DNA of 64,000 bases from Blastococcus saxobsidens (GTDB lineage Bacteria; Actinomycetota; Actinomycetes; Mycobacteriales; Geodermatophilaceae), in the NCBI RefSeq assembly GCF_010682065.1, contig NZ_JAAGWG010000008.1, positions 124,001 through 188,000 of the forward strand, written 5' to 3'. The position numbers and the translations under genes were made by a program. The notes under the pieces are model-generated. The model saw nothing but the letters and a program-made list of their open reading frames with translations, was not told the origin of the DNA and did no database searches. Below, one piece after another: positions 7,874-16,700 of the stretch (the first letter of the stretch is position 1; the number at the start of each line of letters is the position of its first letter).

Positions 7874-8908
7874 TCAGCCGGAGGTGGAGGCCTCCGCCTC
7901 GATCTCGGCGCGCTCGGCCTCCTCGGGGGTGGGCACCTCCGCCGGGCGGGGGCGGCGCAGCAGCGCCCAGGGCCCGCGGGGACCGGTGTCCGAGCCGGCG
8001 ACCTCGGTGCCCTGGACCTCGGTACCCGGCCGGTTCGCGGCCCGGGCGGCGGCCATGGCCACCGGGCGCACCGACTCCCGGCGCAGCGCGCGCAGCCCCC
8101 GGCCGGAGCCGGTCGGCCACACACCGACGGAGTCGGCCACCGCGGGCAGCAGGACGGCGGCGGCCGCGGCGTACCCGGCGGCGCTGGGGTGGAACTGGTC
8201 GTTGCTGAACATGCCGTGGTCGGAGGCGAAGGCCGGCCCGAGCAGCGAGCCCAGGGACACCGTCCGCCCGCCCGCCTCGACGACGGCGACGGTCTGCGCG
8301 GCGGCCATCTGCCGGCTCCACCGTCGGGCCAGGGTGCGCAGCGGCTGGGCGATCGGCCGGATCGTGCCCAGGTCGGGGCAGGTGCCGACGACGACCTCGC
8401 AGCCGACGGCGGTCAGTCGGCGCACCGCGTCGGTGAGGTGGGCGACGGAGACCGACGTCGGGGTCCGGCTGGTGACGTCGTTGGCGCCGATCATGATCAG
8501 GGCGACGGTGGGGCGCTCCTCGAGAGCGCGGTCGACCTGCGCGTCGAGGTCGCGGGCCCGGGCGCCGGAGACGGCGAGCCGGACCAGCCGCACCGGGCGC
8601 TCGGCGAGCTCGGTCAGGCCCGCGGCCACGAGCACCCCGGGGGTCTGGGACGCGCGGGTGACGCCCAGCCCGACGGCGCTGGAGTCGCCCAGCACCGTGA
8701 AGACGATCGGCCTGGCGCGGCCGCGGCCGTAGACGCCGTCGCCCGACGGCGGGTCGGTCTTGTCCGTGCGGGCCTCGACCTTGCGGCGGGCGCTGCGGGC
8801 CTCCTCCCGCAGGAGGGCGACCAGGGCGGCACCGGCGATGGTCACGCTGCCCCCGCCGTAGGCGGCGTAGGGCGCGAGTCGTCGGGCGGTGTCGGTACGC
8901 ATCATCAT
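7874..8908 (-). CDS. SGNH/GDSL hydrolase family protein
   Basis: This 344-residue protein has an N-terminal hydrophobic segment (about residues 15-33) that may be an uncleaved anchor. The SGNH blocks follow: GDSSAVGLG with the nucleophilic Ser, a Gly in block II, GANDV for block III, and DQFHP containing the Asp-His pair. The C-terminal 70 residues are basic, then acidic, and probably disordered. These proteins are esterases or lipases of broad specificity, often acting at the cell surface. The start lies in a run of three ATG codons (8908, 8905, 8902) after GGAGG. It is divergent from the DUF2252 gene, with a 68-base gap. Confidence 0.85.
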   Translation of the reverse strand: MMMRTDTARRLAPYAAYGGGSVTIAGAALVALLREEARSARRKVEARTDKTDPPSGDGVYGRGRARPIVFTVLGDSSAVGLGVTRASQTPGVLVAAGLTELAERPVRLVRLAVSGARARDLDAQVDRALEERPTVALIMIGANDVTSRTPTSVSVAHLTDAVRRLTAVGCEVVVGTCPDLGTIRPIAQPLRTLARRWSRQMAAAQTVAVVEAGGRTVSLGSLLGPAFASDHGMFSNDQFHPSAAGYAAAAAVLLPAVADSVGVWPTGSGRGLRALRRESVRPVAMAAARAANRPGTEVQGTEVAGSDTGPRGPWALLRRPRPAEVPTPEEAERAEIEAEASTSG

Positions 8909-8963
8909 CGTGCCTCCGTCCCTGCTCGGCGCCGTCGTGGCACCACTGACGTTATCGGCCGCC

Positions 8964-8969
8964 TACGGT
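8964..8969 (+). promoter_or_regulatory. -10 box of the DUF2252 gene (leaderless)
   Basis: TACGGT is followed by seven bases and GTG 8977. This makes 8977 the likelier start than GTG 8968, which overlaps the box itself. Confidence 0.5.
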
Positions 8970-8976
8970 GCAACCT

Positions 8977-10350
8977 GTGGCCTCCTCCCTCGCTGGTGTG
9001 ACCCGTCCCACAGACGACGACCGCACGCGGCAGATCGTCGACGTCCTCGTCGAGGCGTTCGGCGACCTGATGGACGCCGACGCGGACGCTTTCCGCACCA
9101 AGTTCCGGAAGATGGCGGCCGATCCGTTCGCCTTCTACCGGGGCAGTGCGCCCCTGTTCTACGCGGACATGGCGACGCTGGAGGACCGCTGGTGCGACGA
9201 ACGGACGTCGCGCGTGTGGATCCAGGGTGACCTGCACGCGGAGAACTTCGGCACCTACATGGACAGCGCCGGCCGGATCGTCTTCGACGTCAACGACTTC
9301 GACGAGGCGTACCTGGGTCACGTGAGCTGGGACCTCCGCCGGTTCGCCGCCAGCTTCGCCCTGCTGGCCTGGCGCAAGGCGCTGGGCGACGAGGTCATCT
9401 CCGAGCTGCTCGGCGGCTACCTGCGGGCCTACCTCGACCAGGTGGAGGCGTTCACCCACTCCGACGAGGACCGTTCGTTCGCGCTGCGCGCCGACAACAC
9501 CGAGGGCGCGGTGCGCGAGGTCATCCACGAGACCACCACCCGCACCCGGCTCGGGCTGCTGGAGCGCATGACGGTGATCGAGGGCTTCCACCGCCGGTTC
9601 GCCGACCGCCCGCGCAACCGGCGGCTCGAGGACGACGAGCGCGAGCGCGTGCTGGCCGCGCTGGAGCGCTACCGCGAGACCGTGCCCAAGGGGCAGCGAC
9701 GCCGGGAGGTCACCTACGACGTCAAGGACGTCATCGCCACCGGCGGGTTCGGCATCGGCAGCGCGGGGCTCCCGGCGTACAACGTGCTGCTCGAGGGGTA
9801 CGACCAGGCGCTGGAGAACGACGTCGTCCTGTCGCTGAAGCAGGGCAACGTGCCCGCCCCCAGCCGGGTGGTCACCGATCCCGGCATCCGGGCGTACTTC
9901 GAGAACGAGGGGCACCGGACGGCGCTCAGCCAGCGGGCCCTGCAGGCCAACGCGTCGCAGTTCCTCGGCTACACCGAGATCGGCGGCCGCGGGTTCATCG
10001 TCGCCGAGCTCTCGCCCTACGAGCTGGACCTGGACTGGGAGGACCTGACCGAGCCCGAGGACATCGCGCCGGTCATGGTCCAGCTGGGGCGGGCCACCGC
10101 GAAGCTGCACTGCGTGGGCGACGCCGACAGCGACCACACGCTCGTGCCGTTCCAGACCGAGGAGGCCATCGCCGAGATGGTCGGCGACCGGCGGGACGAG
10201 TTCGTCGCCGACCTGGTCGACTTCGCGCACTCCTACGCACGGCGGACCCAGCAGGACTTCCGGCTGTTCGTCGACGCGTTCCGCGCCGGGCAGATCCCGG
10301 GGATCAGCTCGAGCGGCTCGCACCCGCTGCCCGCGGACCGACGACGCTGA
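8977..10350 (+). CDS. DUF2252 family protein (kinase-like fold)
   Basis: This protein of about 457 residues belongs to the DUF2252 family. The segments FYRGSAPLFYADM, WIQGDLHAENFGTY and VFDVNDFDEAYLG are the best-conserved parts. The last two look like the Brenner motif (GDLHxxN) and the metal-binding DFD loop of aminoglycoside-phosphotransferase/kinase folds, so an unknown ATP-dependent phosphotransferase is plausible. No substrate is known to me. The GTG at 8977 is chosen from the TACGGT box; GTG 8968 is an in-frame alternative. The 3' end overlaps the convergent GNAT gene by 47 bases. Confidence 0.85.
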   Translation: MASSLAGVTRPTDDDRTRQIVDVLVEAFGDLMDADADAFRTKFRKMAADPFAFYRGSAPLFYADMATLEDRWCDERTSRVWIQGDLHAENFGTYMDSAGRIVFDVNDFDEAYLGHVSWDLRRFAASFALLAWRKALGDEVISELLGGYLRAYLDQVEAFTHSDEDRSFALRADNTEGAVREVIHETTTRTRLGLLERMTVIEGFHRRFADRPRNRRLEDDERERVLAALERYRETVPKGQRRREVTYDVKDVIATGGFGIGSAGLPAYNVLLEGYDQALENDVVLSLKQGNVPAPSRVVTDPGIRAYFENEGHRTALSQRALQANASQFLGYTEIGGRGFIVAELSPYELDLDWEDLTEPEDIAPVMVQLGRATAKLHCVGDADSDHTLVPFQTEEAIAEMVGDRRDEFVADLVDFAHSYARRTQQDFRLFVDAFRAGQIPGISSSGSHPLPADRRR

Positions 10351-10768
10351 GCATGCCGACGTGCCGGCCGACGTCCGGCTTGTCGAACTCCTCGCCGACG
10401 ACGCGGAACCCCGTGCGCTCGTAGAACCCGACGGCGCTCGTGCGGGCGTCGCACCAGACCAGGTCGGCGCCCAGGTCGGCGAGCCGGGCGAGGCCGTGCT
10501 CGACCAGGGCCCGCCCGACGCCGGTGCCACGAACGGCGGGGTCCGTCGCCATGCCGCGCAGCTGCCAGGGCGCCCGGCTACCCGGGCGGTACGGACAGGG
10601 AGCCGGGGAGAACCGGACGACGCCGATCACCGCACCGTCCAGACGGGCGGCGAGGTGGACGGTGTCGGGATGCTCGTCGCCCGCCCGGGTGATCGCCCCG
10701 CCGTCCGGCCGCAGCACGGCGGCCCGGAGCGCGTAGGTGGTCTCGGGCGGCACCTCGTGGACGTCCAC
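10304..10768 (-). CDS. GNAT family N-acetyltransferase
   Basis: This 154-residue protein has a standard GNAT core. ARLDGAVIGVVRFSPA forms the central strands. LRGMATDPAVRGTGVGRALVEHG is motif A, with the acetyl-CoA binding RGTGVG turn. AVGFYERTGFRVVGEEF is motif B. The GTG start at 10768 gives a normal family N-terminus; a longer reading would run into the VWA gene. It follows the VWA gene by 14 bases on the same strand, so it may be co-transcribed with the AAA/VWA pair. Substrate unknown. Confidence 0.85.
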   Translation of the reverse strand: MDVHEVPPETTYALRAAVLRPDGGAITRAGDEHPDTVHLAARLDGAVIGVVRFSPAPCPYRPGSRAPWQLRGMATDPAVRGTGVGRALVEHGLARLADLGADLVWCDARTSAVGFYERTGFRVVGEEFDKPDVGRHVGMLSVVGPRAAGASRSS

Positions 10769-10782
10769 GCCGGCAGTGTCGG

Positions 10783-12765
10783 TCAGCGGGCCCGGCGGCC
10801 GCGTCGGGTCCGCAGGTAGTCGGCGACGACGTACTCGCCCAGCCGGTCGGCGTCGGGCTGGAACACCCGGCCACCGGCCCGCTGGGTGAGGTCGTGCACG
10901 AAGTGGACCAGCCCGGGGTCGGGGTCGAGGGCGAACACGTTCACCGTCGCGCCGGACCGGGCGACCCGCTCGACCTCGGCCACGGTGCGGGCGATCGTCT
11001 CGGGCATCGGCGGCCAGCAGAAGAACGGCGTCCCGTCGTCCTCGAGGTGGGCGGTGGGCTCGCCGTCGGTCACCACGAGCACCACCGGCTCCGCGTCCCG
11101 GTGCCGGGCGAGGAAGCGCCGGGCCAGCATCAGCCCGTGCTGCAGGTTGGTGCCCTGCAGCGTGTCCACGCTCAACTCGGCGAGCGTCTCGGGCCGCAGC
11201 ACCTGGGCGGTGGAGGAGAAGCCGATGATCTCGATCGCGTCCTGCGGGAACTTCGTGGTCACCAGGGAGTGCAACGCCATCGCCGTGGACTTCGCCGCAC
11301 CCCACGTGCCGCGCAGCGCCATGGAGTAGGAGAGGTCGACCAGCAGGGCGACGGCGGCCCCCGTGCGCCGCTCGGTCTCCACCACCTCGAAGTCGTCGAC
11401 GGCGATGCGCACCCGCCGCTGGTTCCCGCCGCGCGGCTCGTGGGCCGTCCGGAGGACGGCGTTCTTCACCGTGCGGACGACGTCCAGCGGCTGCTCGTCG
11501 CCGAACCGCCACTCCCGCGAGCTGCCGGTGAGCTCCCCGGCGGCGCCGGCGTCGGCGACGTCGTGCTCGCCGCGGCCGGTGGCGTCGAGGCTGGCGAACA
11601 CCCGGCGCAGCGCCGTCGCGCCCAGCCGCCGGACCGCCTTGGGGGAGAGCTCCAGCCTGCCGTCGGTCCGGTTGAGGAAGCCCTGGCGTTCCAGCTCCCG
11701 CTCCAGCCGGCGCAGCGCCGCCAGGTCGTCGGCGGCCGAGCGGCCCAGCGCCCGCTCCAGCAGCTCCTCGTCCACGTCGGCGAGCGACGCGCCGGCGTAG
11801 CCCTGGGAGAGCTGGTTGGACAGCGCCTCCAGGTCGGCCAGCTCCGCCACGGCGCTGGTGGCGTCACCGAGGCCGAGGGGCGCGTCGCCGTCGGGGACCT
11901 GCCCGCGCTGGCCCCACGACAGGTCGGGGCGGGCCTGGCGCAGCGCGTCGGAGAGGTGCGCCATCTCGCTGGCCAGCCCCATGTCCTCCATGGTCTGGGC
12001 CATCAGCTCGCCCAGCTCGGCCCGCTGCTCGGGGGAGAGGCCGGCCATCATCCGCTCCTGGGCGGCGGCGCGGCGGGCCAGGGAGTCGATGAGCTCCTCG
12101 ACCGACTGCGGGTCGTCGGGGAAGAACTGGCCGTGCCGGTCCATGAAGTCGGCGAACTGCTGGTCGGTGTCCTCGCCGCGGTTGTGCGCGTCGACCAGCC
12201 GGGACAGGTCGGCGACCATGTCCTTGACCGCCTGCATGTCCTGCTCGGTCGCGTTCTCCAGCGACTGCTTCATGGAGGCGAAGGAGCTGTCGAGCACCTC
12301 CCGCCGCAGCAGGTCCTGGATCCGGTCGTAGGCCTGCCGGGCCTCCTCCGACCGCCAGGACCAGTCCTTCAGCGCCCGCACGGCGCCGGCGGTGTCCTCG
12401 GGCAGCGCGTCCAGTTCCGCCTCGGCCAGCCGGGCGGCGTCGTCCGGATCGGGGAACAGCTGGCGCCGTTCGGCCTCCAGCGCCCGGTCCAGGAGCTCCC
12501 GGACCTCCTGGAGGGTGCCGTCCAGCCGGCCGGCGCTGCGCGCCTTGCGCAGCCGGTCGCGCACGGACCGGCGCAGCTCGTCCAGACCGCGGCGGCCCTC
12601 GGTGCCGCGTCGCAGCAGCTCGCGCAACGCCTCCCGGACACCGCTGCCGCCCAGCACCGAGTCGCCGATCTCGTCGACGGCGTTGCCCAGGTCGTAGGGC
12701 GCGGCGAGCGGGTCGGGCCCGCCGTGCCACTCGCCGTACCGGTAGCCCCTGCCGGGCCGTCTCAT
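10783..12765 (-). CDS. VWA domain protein (Mg-chelatase ChlD-like partner)
   Basis: This 660-residue protein has a long, charged, largely helical N-terminal region (about residues 30-400). A von Willebrand factor A domain follows, with the metal site DLSYS starting near residue 477, then TNLQHGL and VTDGEP for the remaining MIDAS loops. The C-terminus RTRRGRRAR is basic. The gene lies 26 bases after a MoxR-type AAA+ ATPase gene on the same strand. AAA+/VWA pairs act together as ATP-driven insertion or remodelling machines. Chelatase activity is not implied, because the protein lacks a ChlD-type AAA domain. The target is unknown. Confidence 0.88.
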   Translation of the reverse strand: MRRPGRGYRYGEWHGGPDPLAAPYDLGNAVDEIGDSVLGGSGVREALRELLRRGTEGRRGLDELRRSVRDRLRKARSAGRLDGTLQEVRELLDRALEAERRQLFPDPDDAARLAEAELDALPEDTAGAVRALKDWSWRSEEARQAYDRIQDLLRREVLDSSFASMKQSLENATEQDMQAVKDMVADLSRLVDAHNRGEDTDQQFADFMDRHGQFFPDDPQSVEELIDSLARRAAAQERMMAGLSPEQRAELGELMAQTMEDMGLASEMAHLSDALRQARPDLSWGQRGQVPDGDAPLGLGDATSAVAELADLEALSNQLSQGYAGASLADVDEELLERALGRSAADDLAALRRLERELERQGFLNRTDGRLELSPKAVRRLGATALRRVFASLDATGRGEHDVADAGAAGELTGSSREWRFGDEQPLDVVRTVKNAVLRTAHEPRGGNQRRVRIAVDDFEVVETERRTGAAVALLVDLSYSMALRGTWGAAKSTAMALHSLVTTKFPQDAIEIIGFSSTAQVLRPETLAELSVDTLQGTNLQHGLMLARRFLARHRDAEPVVLVVTDGEPTAHLEDDGTPFFCWPPMPETIARTVAEVERVARSGATVNVFALDPDPGLVHFVHDLTQRAGGRVFQPDADRLGEYVVADYLRTRRGRRAR

Positions 12766-12791
12766 GGCCTTCTCCCGCCCGTCCCGCCCAC

Positions 12792-14270
12792 TCAGGCCCC
12801 GTAGACCGTGCGGCCGCCGTCGGTGTCCTTGGCCAGCCGGCGGGTCAGGTACAGGCCCTCCAGCGCGAACTCCACCGCGGCGGCGGCCTGCTCGGCGGAC
12901 TGGTCGCCCTCGGGCACGCCGAGCCGGCCGAGCAGCTCGGCGAGCTTGGGGATGGTGCCGAGCTGGCCGAGCAGCGCCGGTGCGGGCACCAGCTCGCCGG
13001 ACTCGACGGTCTCCCCGCCGGTGAAGTGCTCCTGGAGACCGGTGAGGTCCAGGCCGGCGCACCGGGCCCGGAAGGTCTGCGCGGTGGCCTGCCGGAGCAG
13101 GTGCTCGAGGAGCTCCAGCTCGCGGTCGTCGTCGGGGTCGGCGCCGGCGTCGGCGAACTCGACCTTGCCGCGGCTGGCCGGGACGATGCTCGGCAGGTCC
13201 ACGACCCGGGCCACCGGCCGGGACTCGCCGGCGACGGCGGCCCGGCGGACGGCGGAGGCGGCGACGGTCTCCAGGCCCGCGATGGCGAACCGGGCGCTGA
13301 CGCCGGAGCGCTGGTCCACGTGGCTGGACTCGCGCACCAGCCGGGTGAACCGGGCGACGATCTCGACCAGGTGCGCGGGGATGACGGGTGTGGCGAGGGC
13401 GGCGTCCCCCGCCCGTACGGCGCCGTCGGCACCGACCCAGCTGGTGTGCGCCTCCTGCTGGAGCAGCCGGATCTCGTCGGCGAGCTCGATCGGGTAGTGC
13501 GTGCGCACCTCGGCGCCGAACCGGTCCTTGAGCGGGGTGATGATCCGCCCGCGGTTCGTGTAGTCCTCGGGGTTGGCGCTGGCGACCAGCAGCAGGTCCA
13601 GCGGCAGCCGCACGCGGTAGCCGCGGATCTGGATGTCGCGCTCCTCGAGCACGTTGAGCAGCGCCACCTGGATGCGCTCGGCGAGGTCGGGCAGCTCGTT
13701 GACGCTGAAGACGCCGCGGTTGGTGCGCGGCACCAGGCCGTAGTGCACCGTCTCGGGATCGCCCAGGGTGCGGCCCTCGGCGACCTTGATCGGGTCGACG
13801 TCGCCGATCAGGTCGCCGACGCTGGTGTCGGGGGTCGCCAGCTTCTCGCCGAAGCGCTCGCTGCGGTGCAGCCAGCCGACCGGGGTGGCGTCGCCGTGCT
13901 CGGCGATCTGCCGGTGCGCCCAGACGCTGATCGGGGCGAGCGGGTGCTCGTTGAGCTCGCTGCCGACGAGCACCGGCGTCCACTCGTCCAGCAGGCCGAC
14001 GAGCGTGCGGATGAGCCGGGTCTTGCCCTGGCCGCGCTCACCGAGCAGCACGAGGTCGTGGCCGGCGATGAGGGCGCGCTCGACCTCGGGGAGGACGGTG
14101 TCCTCGAACCCGACCATGCCGGGCAGGGTGGGCTCGCCGGCGGCGAGGCGGGCCAGCAGGTTGGCCCGGATCTCGGCCTTGACCGGGACGGGCGTGGCGC
14201 CCGTGGCGCGGAGGTCGCCGAGCGTGGTGGGGGCGGGGGAGGGGGAGGCCGGTGCGGGGCTGTCCGTCAC
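12792..14270 (-). CDS. MoxR/ChlI-type AAA+ ATPase
   Basis: This 492-residue ATPase has Walker A GERGQGKT (about residues 77-84), a Walker B region before NELPDLAERIQVALLNVLEE, and a sensor asparagine in LLVASANPEDYTNRG. The architecture is that of magnesium-chelatase ChlI/MoxR helicase-clade proteins. The VWA protein encoded just downstream is the expected partner. I choose GTG 14270 because TACCGT lies seven bases upstream (14278-14283); an upstream in-frame GTG at 14279 overlaps that box. The gene is divergent from ilvA, with a 71-base gap. The client protein or metal-insertion target is unknown. Confidence 0.87.
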   Translation of the reverse strand: MTDSPAPASPSPAPTTLGDLRATGATPVPVKAEIRANLLARLAAGEPTLPGMVGFEDTVLPEVERALIAGHDLVLLGERGQGKTRLIRTLVGLLDEWTPVLVGSELNEHPLAPISVWAHRQIAEHGDATPVGWLHRSERFGEKLATPDTSVGDLIGDVDPIKVAEGRTLGDPETVHYGLVPRTNRGVFSVNELPDLAERIQVALLNVLEERDIQIRGYRVRLPLDLLLVASANPEDYTNRGRIITPLKDRFGAEVRTHYPIELADEIRLLQQEAHTSWVGADGAVRAGDAALATPVIPAHLVEIVARFTRLVRESSHVDQRSGVSARFAIAGLETVAASAVRRAAVAGESRPVARVVDLPSIVPASRGKVEFADAGADPDDDRELELLEHLLRQATAQTFRARCAGLDLTGLQEHFTGGETVESGELVPAPALLGQLGTIPKLAELLGRLGVPEGDQSAEQAAAAVEFALEGLYLTRRLAKDTDGGRTVYGA

Positions 14271-14277
14271 CCCCGCC

Positions 14278-14283
14278 ACGGTA
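14278..14283 (-). promoter_or_regulatory. -10 box of the AAA-VWA operon (leaderless)
   Basis: On the minus strand TACCGT is followed by seven bases and GTG 14270. Confidence 0.45.
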
Positions 14284-14341
14284 CGACGGTCGTGCGCGTC
14301 CTGGCCGGTCGTCGGGCACGGGGACTGCCAGGATCGGAGGC

Positions 14342-15568
14342 GTGGTCGATGCCGGCAGCGTTCCCCTGGTCAGCGGTGCGGACGTCGAGGCCGCGGCGGA
14401 GCTCCTCGCGGGCGTCGTCCGGCGCACCCCGCTGGAGCACTCCCGGGGGCTCGCCGACCGGGTGGGCGGACCGGTCTGGCTCAAGTGCGAGAACCTGCAG
14501 CGCACCGGCTCCTTCAAGATCCGCGGCGCCTACACCCGCATCGCCCGGCTGACCGACGCCGAGCGGGCCCGCGGCGTCGTGGCCGCCAGCGCCGGCAACC
14601 ACGCGCAGGGAGTGGCGCTGGCCGCGCGCCTGCTGGGCACGCGGGCGACGGTCTACATGCCCGAGAGCGCGCCGCTGCCCAAGGTCGCGGCGACCGAGGC
14701 CTACGGCGCCCGGATCGAGATGTTCGGCCAGACGCTGGCCGAGCCGCTGCTCGCCGCCGCCGAGCACGCGCAGCGCACCGGTGCGGTCTTCATCCACCCG
14801 TTCGACCACCCCGACGTCATCGCCGGGCAGGGCACCGTCGGGCTCGAGGTGCTCGAGCAGTGCCCCGAGGTCGCGACGGTGCTGGTCTGCGCCGGCGGCG
14901 GGGGACTGGTGGCGGGCATGGCCGCGGCGGTGAAGGCCCGCCGTCCCGACGTCCGCGTGGTCGCGGTGCAGGCGGCGGAGGCGGCGGCGTTCCCCGGGTC
15001 GCTGGCCGCGGGCCGGCCGGTGGCGCTGGAGTCCATGTCGACGATGGCCGACGGGATCGCCGTCCCCCGGCCCACCGACCTCACCTTCGCCCACGTGCAG
15101 GGCCTGGTCGACGAGGTGCGCACGGTCAGCGAGGAGGAGCTCTCCCGGGCGCTGCTGTTCTGCCTCGAGCGCGCCAAGCTCGTCGTCGAGCCGGCCGGGG
15201 TGGCGGCGGTGGCGGCGGTCCTGGCCGACCCGGCGGCCTTCGCGCCGCCGGTGGTCGCGGTGCTCTCCGGCGGCAACATCGACCCGGTGCTGCTGCTGAA
15301 GGTCGTGCAGCACGGCATGGCCGCGGCGGGCCGGTACCTGTCGCTGCGGTTGCAGGTCCCCGACCGCCCGGGCTCGCTGGCCGCCGTCCTGGCGGAGCTG
15401 GCCGCCGTCGGCGCCAACGTGCTGGAGGTCGAGCACGAGCGCACCACGACCCGGCTGGGCGTCGGCGAGGTCGAGGTGTTCGTCGTGCTGGAGACCCGGG
15501 GCCCGGTGCACGCCGGGGAGGTCATCGCGGCGCTGCGCCGCGGGGGCTACGCCGTCACGACCGAATGA
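14342..15568 (+). CDS. ilvA: Threonine ammonia-lyase (threonine dehydratase)
   Basis: This 408-residue PLP enzyme deaminates threonine to 2-oxobutanoate, the first step towards isoleucine. The PLP lysine is K59 in TGSFKIRGA. ASAGNHAQG is the phosphate/substrate loop, and CAGGGGLVAG binds the PLP phosphate. A C-terminal ACT domain begins at YLSLRLQVPDRPGSL (about residue 335), so this is the short form with one ACT domain. GGAGG at 14335-14339 supports GTG 14342. The biosynthetic and catabolic versions cannot be separated here. No other isoleucine gene is adjacent. Confidence 0.93.
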   Translation: MVDAGSVPLVSGADVEAAAELLAGVVRRTPLEHSRGLADRVGGPVWLKCENLQRTGSFKIRGAYTRIARLTDAERARGVVAASAGNHAQGVALAARLLGTRATVYMPESAPLPKVAATEAYGARIEMFGQTLAEPLLAAAEHAQRTGAVFIHPFDHPDVIAGQGTVGLEVLEQCPEVATVLVCAGGGGLVAGMAAAVKARRPDVRVVAVQAAEAAAFPGSLAAGRPVALESMSTMADGIAVPRPTDLTFAHVQGLVDEVRTVSEEELSRALLFCLERAKLVVEPAGVAAVAAVLADPAAFAPPVVAVLSGGNIDPVLLLKVVQHGMAAAGRYLSLRLQVPDRPGSLAAVLAELAAVGANVLEVEHERTTTRLGVGEVEVFVVLETRGPVHAGEVIAALRRGGYAVTTE

Positions 15569-15685
15569 GGCTTCCTGGGCGCCGATGAGTTCCGGTCGCC
15601 GCGGGCGTCCTGGCTACCGTGGATCTTCGGCGAGAAGTTGTGGAGCCGGCCAGAAGAGCGGTCGGGAACTGTCACCGTCCAGCCC

Positions 15686-15691
15686 TAGCGT
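15686..15691 (+). promoter_or_regulatory. -10 box of the first ABC exporter operon (leaderless)
   Basis: TAGCGT is followed by seven bases and ATG 15699, again the leaderless spacing. Confidence 0.5.
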
Positions 15692-15698
15692 GGGCGTC

Positions 15699-16700
15699 AT
15701 GACCGACGCGATCGTGGTCGAGGGGCTGGAGAAGCGCTTCGGCGCCACCACCGCCCTCGACGGGGTGGACCTGACCGTGGCCGAGGGCTCGGTGCTCGGG
15801 CTCCTCGGCCCGAACGGCGCGGGGAAGACGACGGTGGTGCGGATCCTCACCACGTTGCTCCTCGCCGACGCGGGGCGGGCGGAGGTGGTGGGGCTCGACG
15901 TGGTGCGCGACGCCGATGCGGTGCGCGCGGCGATCGGGCTCACCGGCCAGTACGCGGCCGTGGACGAGTACCTGACCGGCTTCGAGAACCTGGAGATGGT
16001 GGGCCGCCTCTACCACCTGCCCAAGGCGGAGGCGCGGTCCCGGGCCGGGGAGCTGCTGGAGCGGTTCGACCTGTCCGGCGCCGCCGACCGGCCGGCCAAG
16101 ACCTACTCCGGCGGGATGCGGAGGCGGCTGGACATCGCCGCCTCGCTGATCAACCGCCCGCGCATCCTCTTCCTCGACGAGCCGACGACCGGGCTGGACC
16201 CGCGCAGCCGGCTGGCCATGTGGGAGTTCATCGCCGAGCTCGCCGACGGCGGGACGACGATCCTGCTCACCACCCAGTACCTGGAGGAGGCCGACCGGCT
16301 GGCCGACCGGATGGTCGTCATCGACCGCGGCCGGGTCATCGCCAGGGGCACCGGCGACGACCTCAAGGCGCAGGTCGGTGGGCAGCGCCTGGAGTTCACG
16401 CTGAGCCGGGCCGTGGACCTGCCCGAGGTGGCACGGCGGCTGCGGCCCCTGGCCTTCGAGGACGCGCGGACCGACGAGCAGACGCGGCGGCTGAGCCTGC
16501 CGGTGCACGGCGGCACCGAGGTGCTCGCCGAGGCGCTGCGGCTGCTGGAGGGCGTCGGGATCGAGGTGCTCGACGTCGGCCTGCGCCGGCCCGACCTCGA
16601 CGACGTGTTCCTCACCCTGACCGGTCACTCCGCCGACGACGCGGCGACCGGCGACGACACCCAGGCCGAGCCGGTGCCGGCCGCAGGAGGAGCCCGATGA
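15699..16700 (+). CDS. DrrA-like ABC transporter ATP-binding protein
   Basis: This 333-residue ATPase has Walker A GPNGAGKTT, Q-loop GLTGQYAAVDE, signature YSGGMRRRLD, Walker B ILFLDEPTTGLD and the switch region LLTTQYLEEADRLAD. A C-terminal extension of about 90 residues ends in DLDDVFLTLTG, typical of the daunorubicin-resistance (DrrA) subfamily. It should power export by the permease encoded next, whose start codon overlaps this stop (ATGA at 16697-16700). The substrate is unknown; no biosynthetic genes are nearby. Confidence 0.93.
   Translation: MTDAIVVEGLEKRFGATTALDGVDLTVAEGSVLGLLGPNGAGKTTVVRILTTLLLADAGRAEVVGLDVVRDADAVRAAIGLTGQYAAVDEYLTGFENLEMVGRLYHLPKAEARSRAGELLERFDLSGAADRPAKTYSGGMRRRLDIAASLINRPRILFLDEPTTGLDPRSRLAMWEFIAELADGGTTILLTTQYLEEADRLADRMVVIDRGRVIARGTGDDLKAQVGGQRLEFTLSRAVDLPEVARRLRPLAFEDARTDEQTRRLSLPVHGGTEVLAEALRLLEGVGIEVLDVGLRRPDLDDVFLTLTGHSADDAATGDDTQAEPVPAAGGAR

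Noticed and set aside
12766-13983. Long minus-strand frame extending the VWA protein upstream through the AAA+ gene
   Set aside because: It is out of frame with the well-conserved ATPase and arginine/alanine-rich; the VWA protein starts at ATG 12765.
10783-14270. AAA+/VWA pair as a phage-defence system
   Set aside because: No nuclease, protease or other effector gene is adjacent, and such pairs are common housekeeping modules in actinobacteria.
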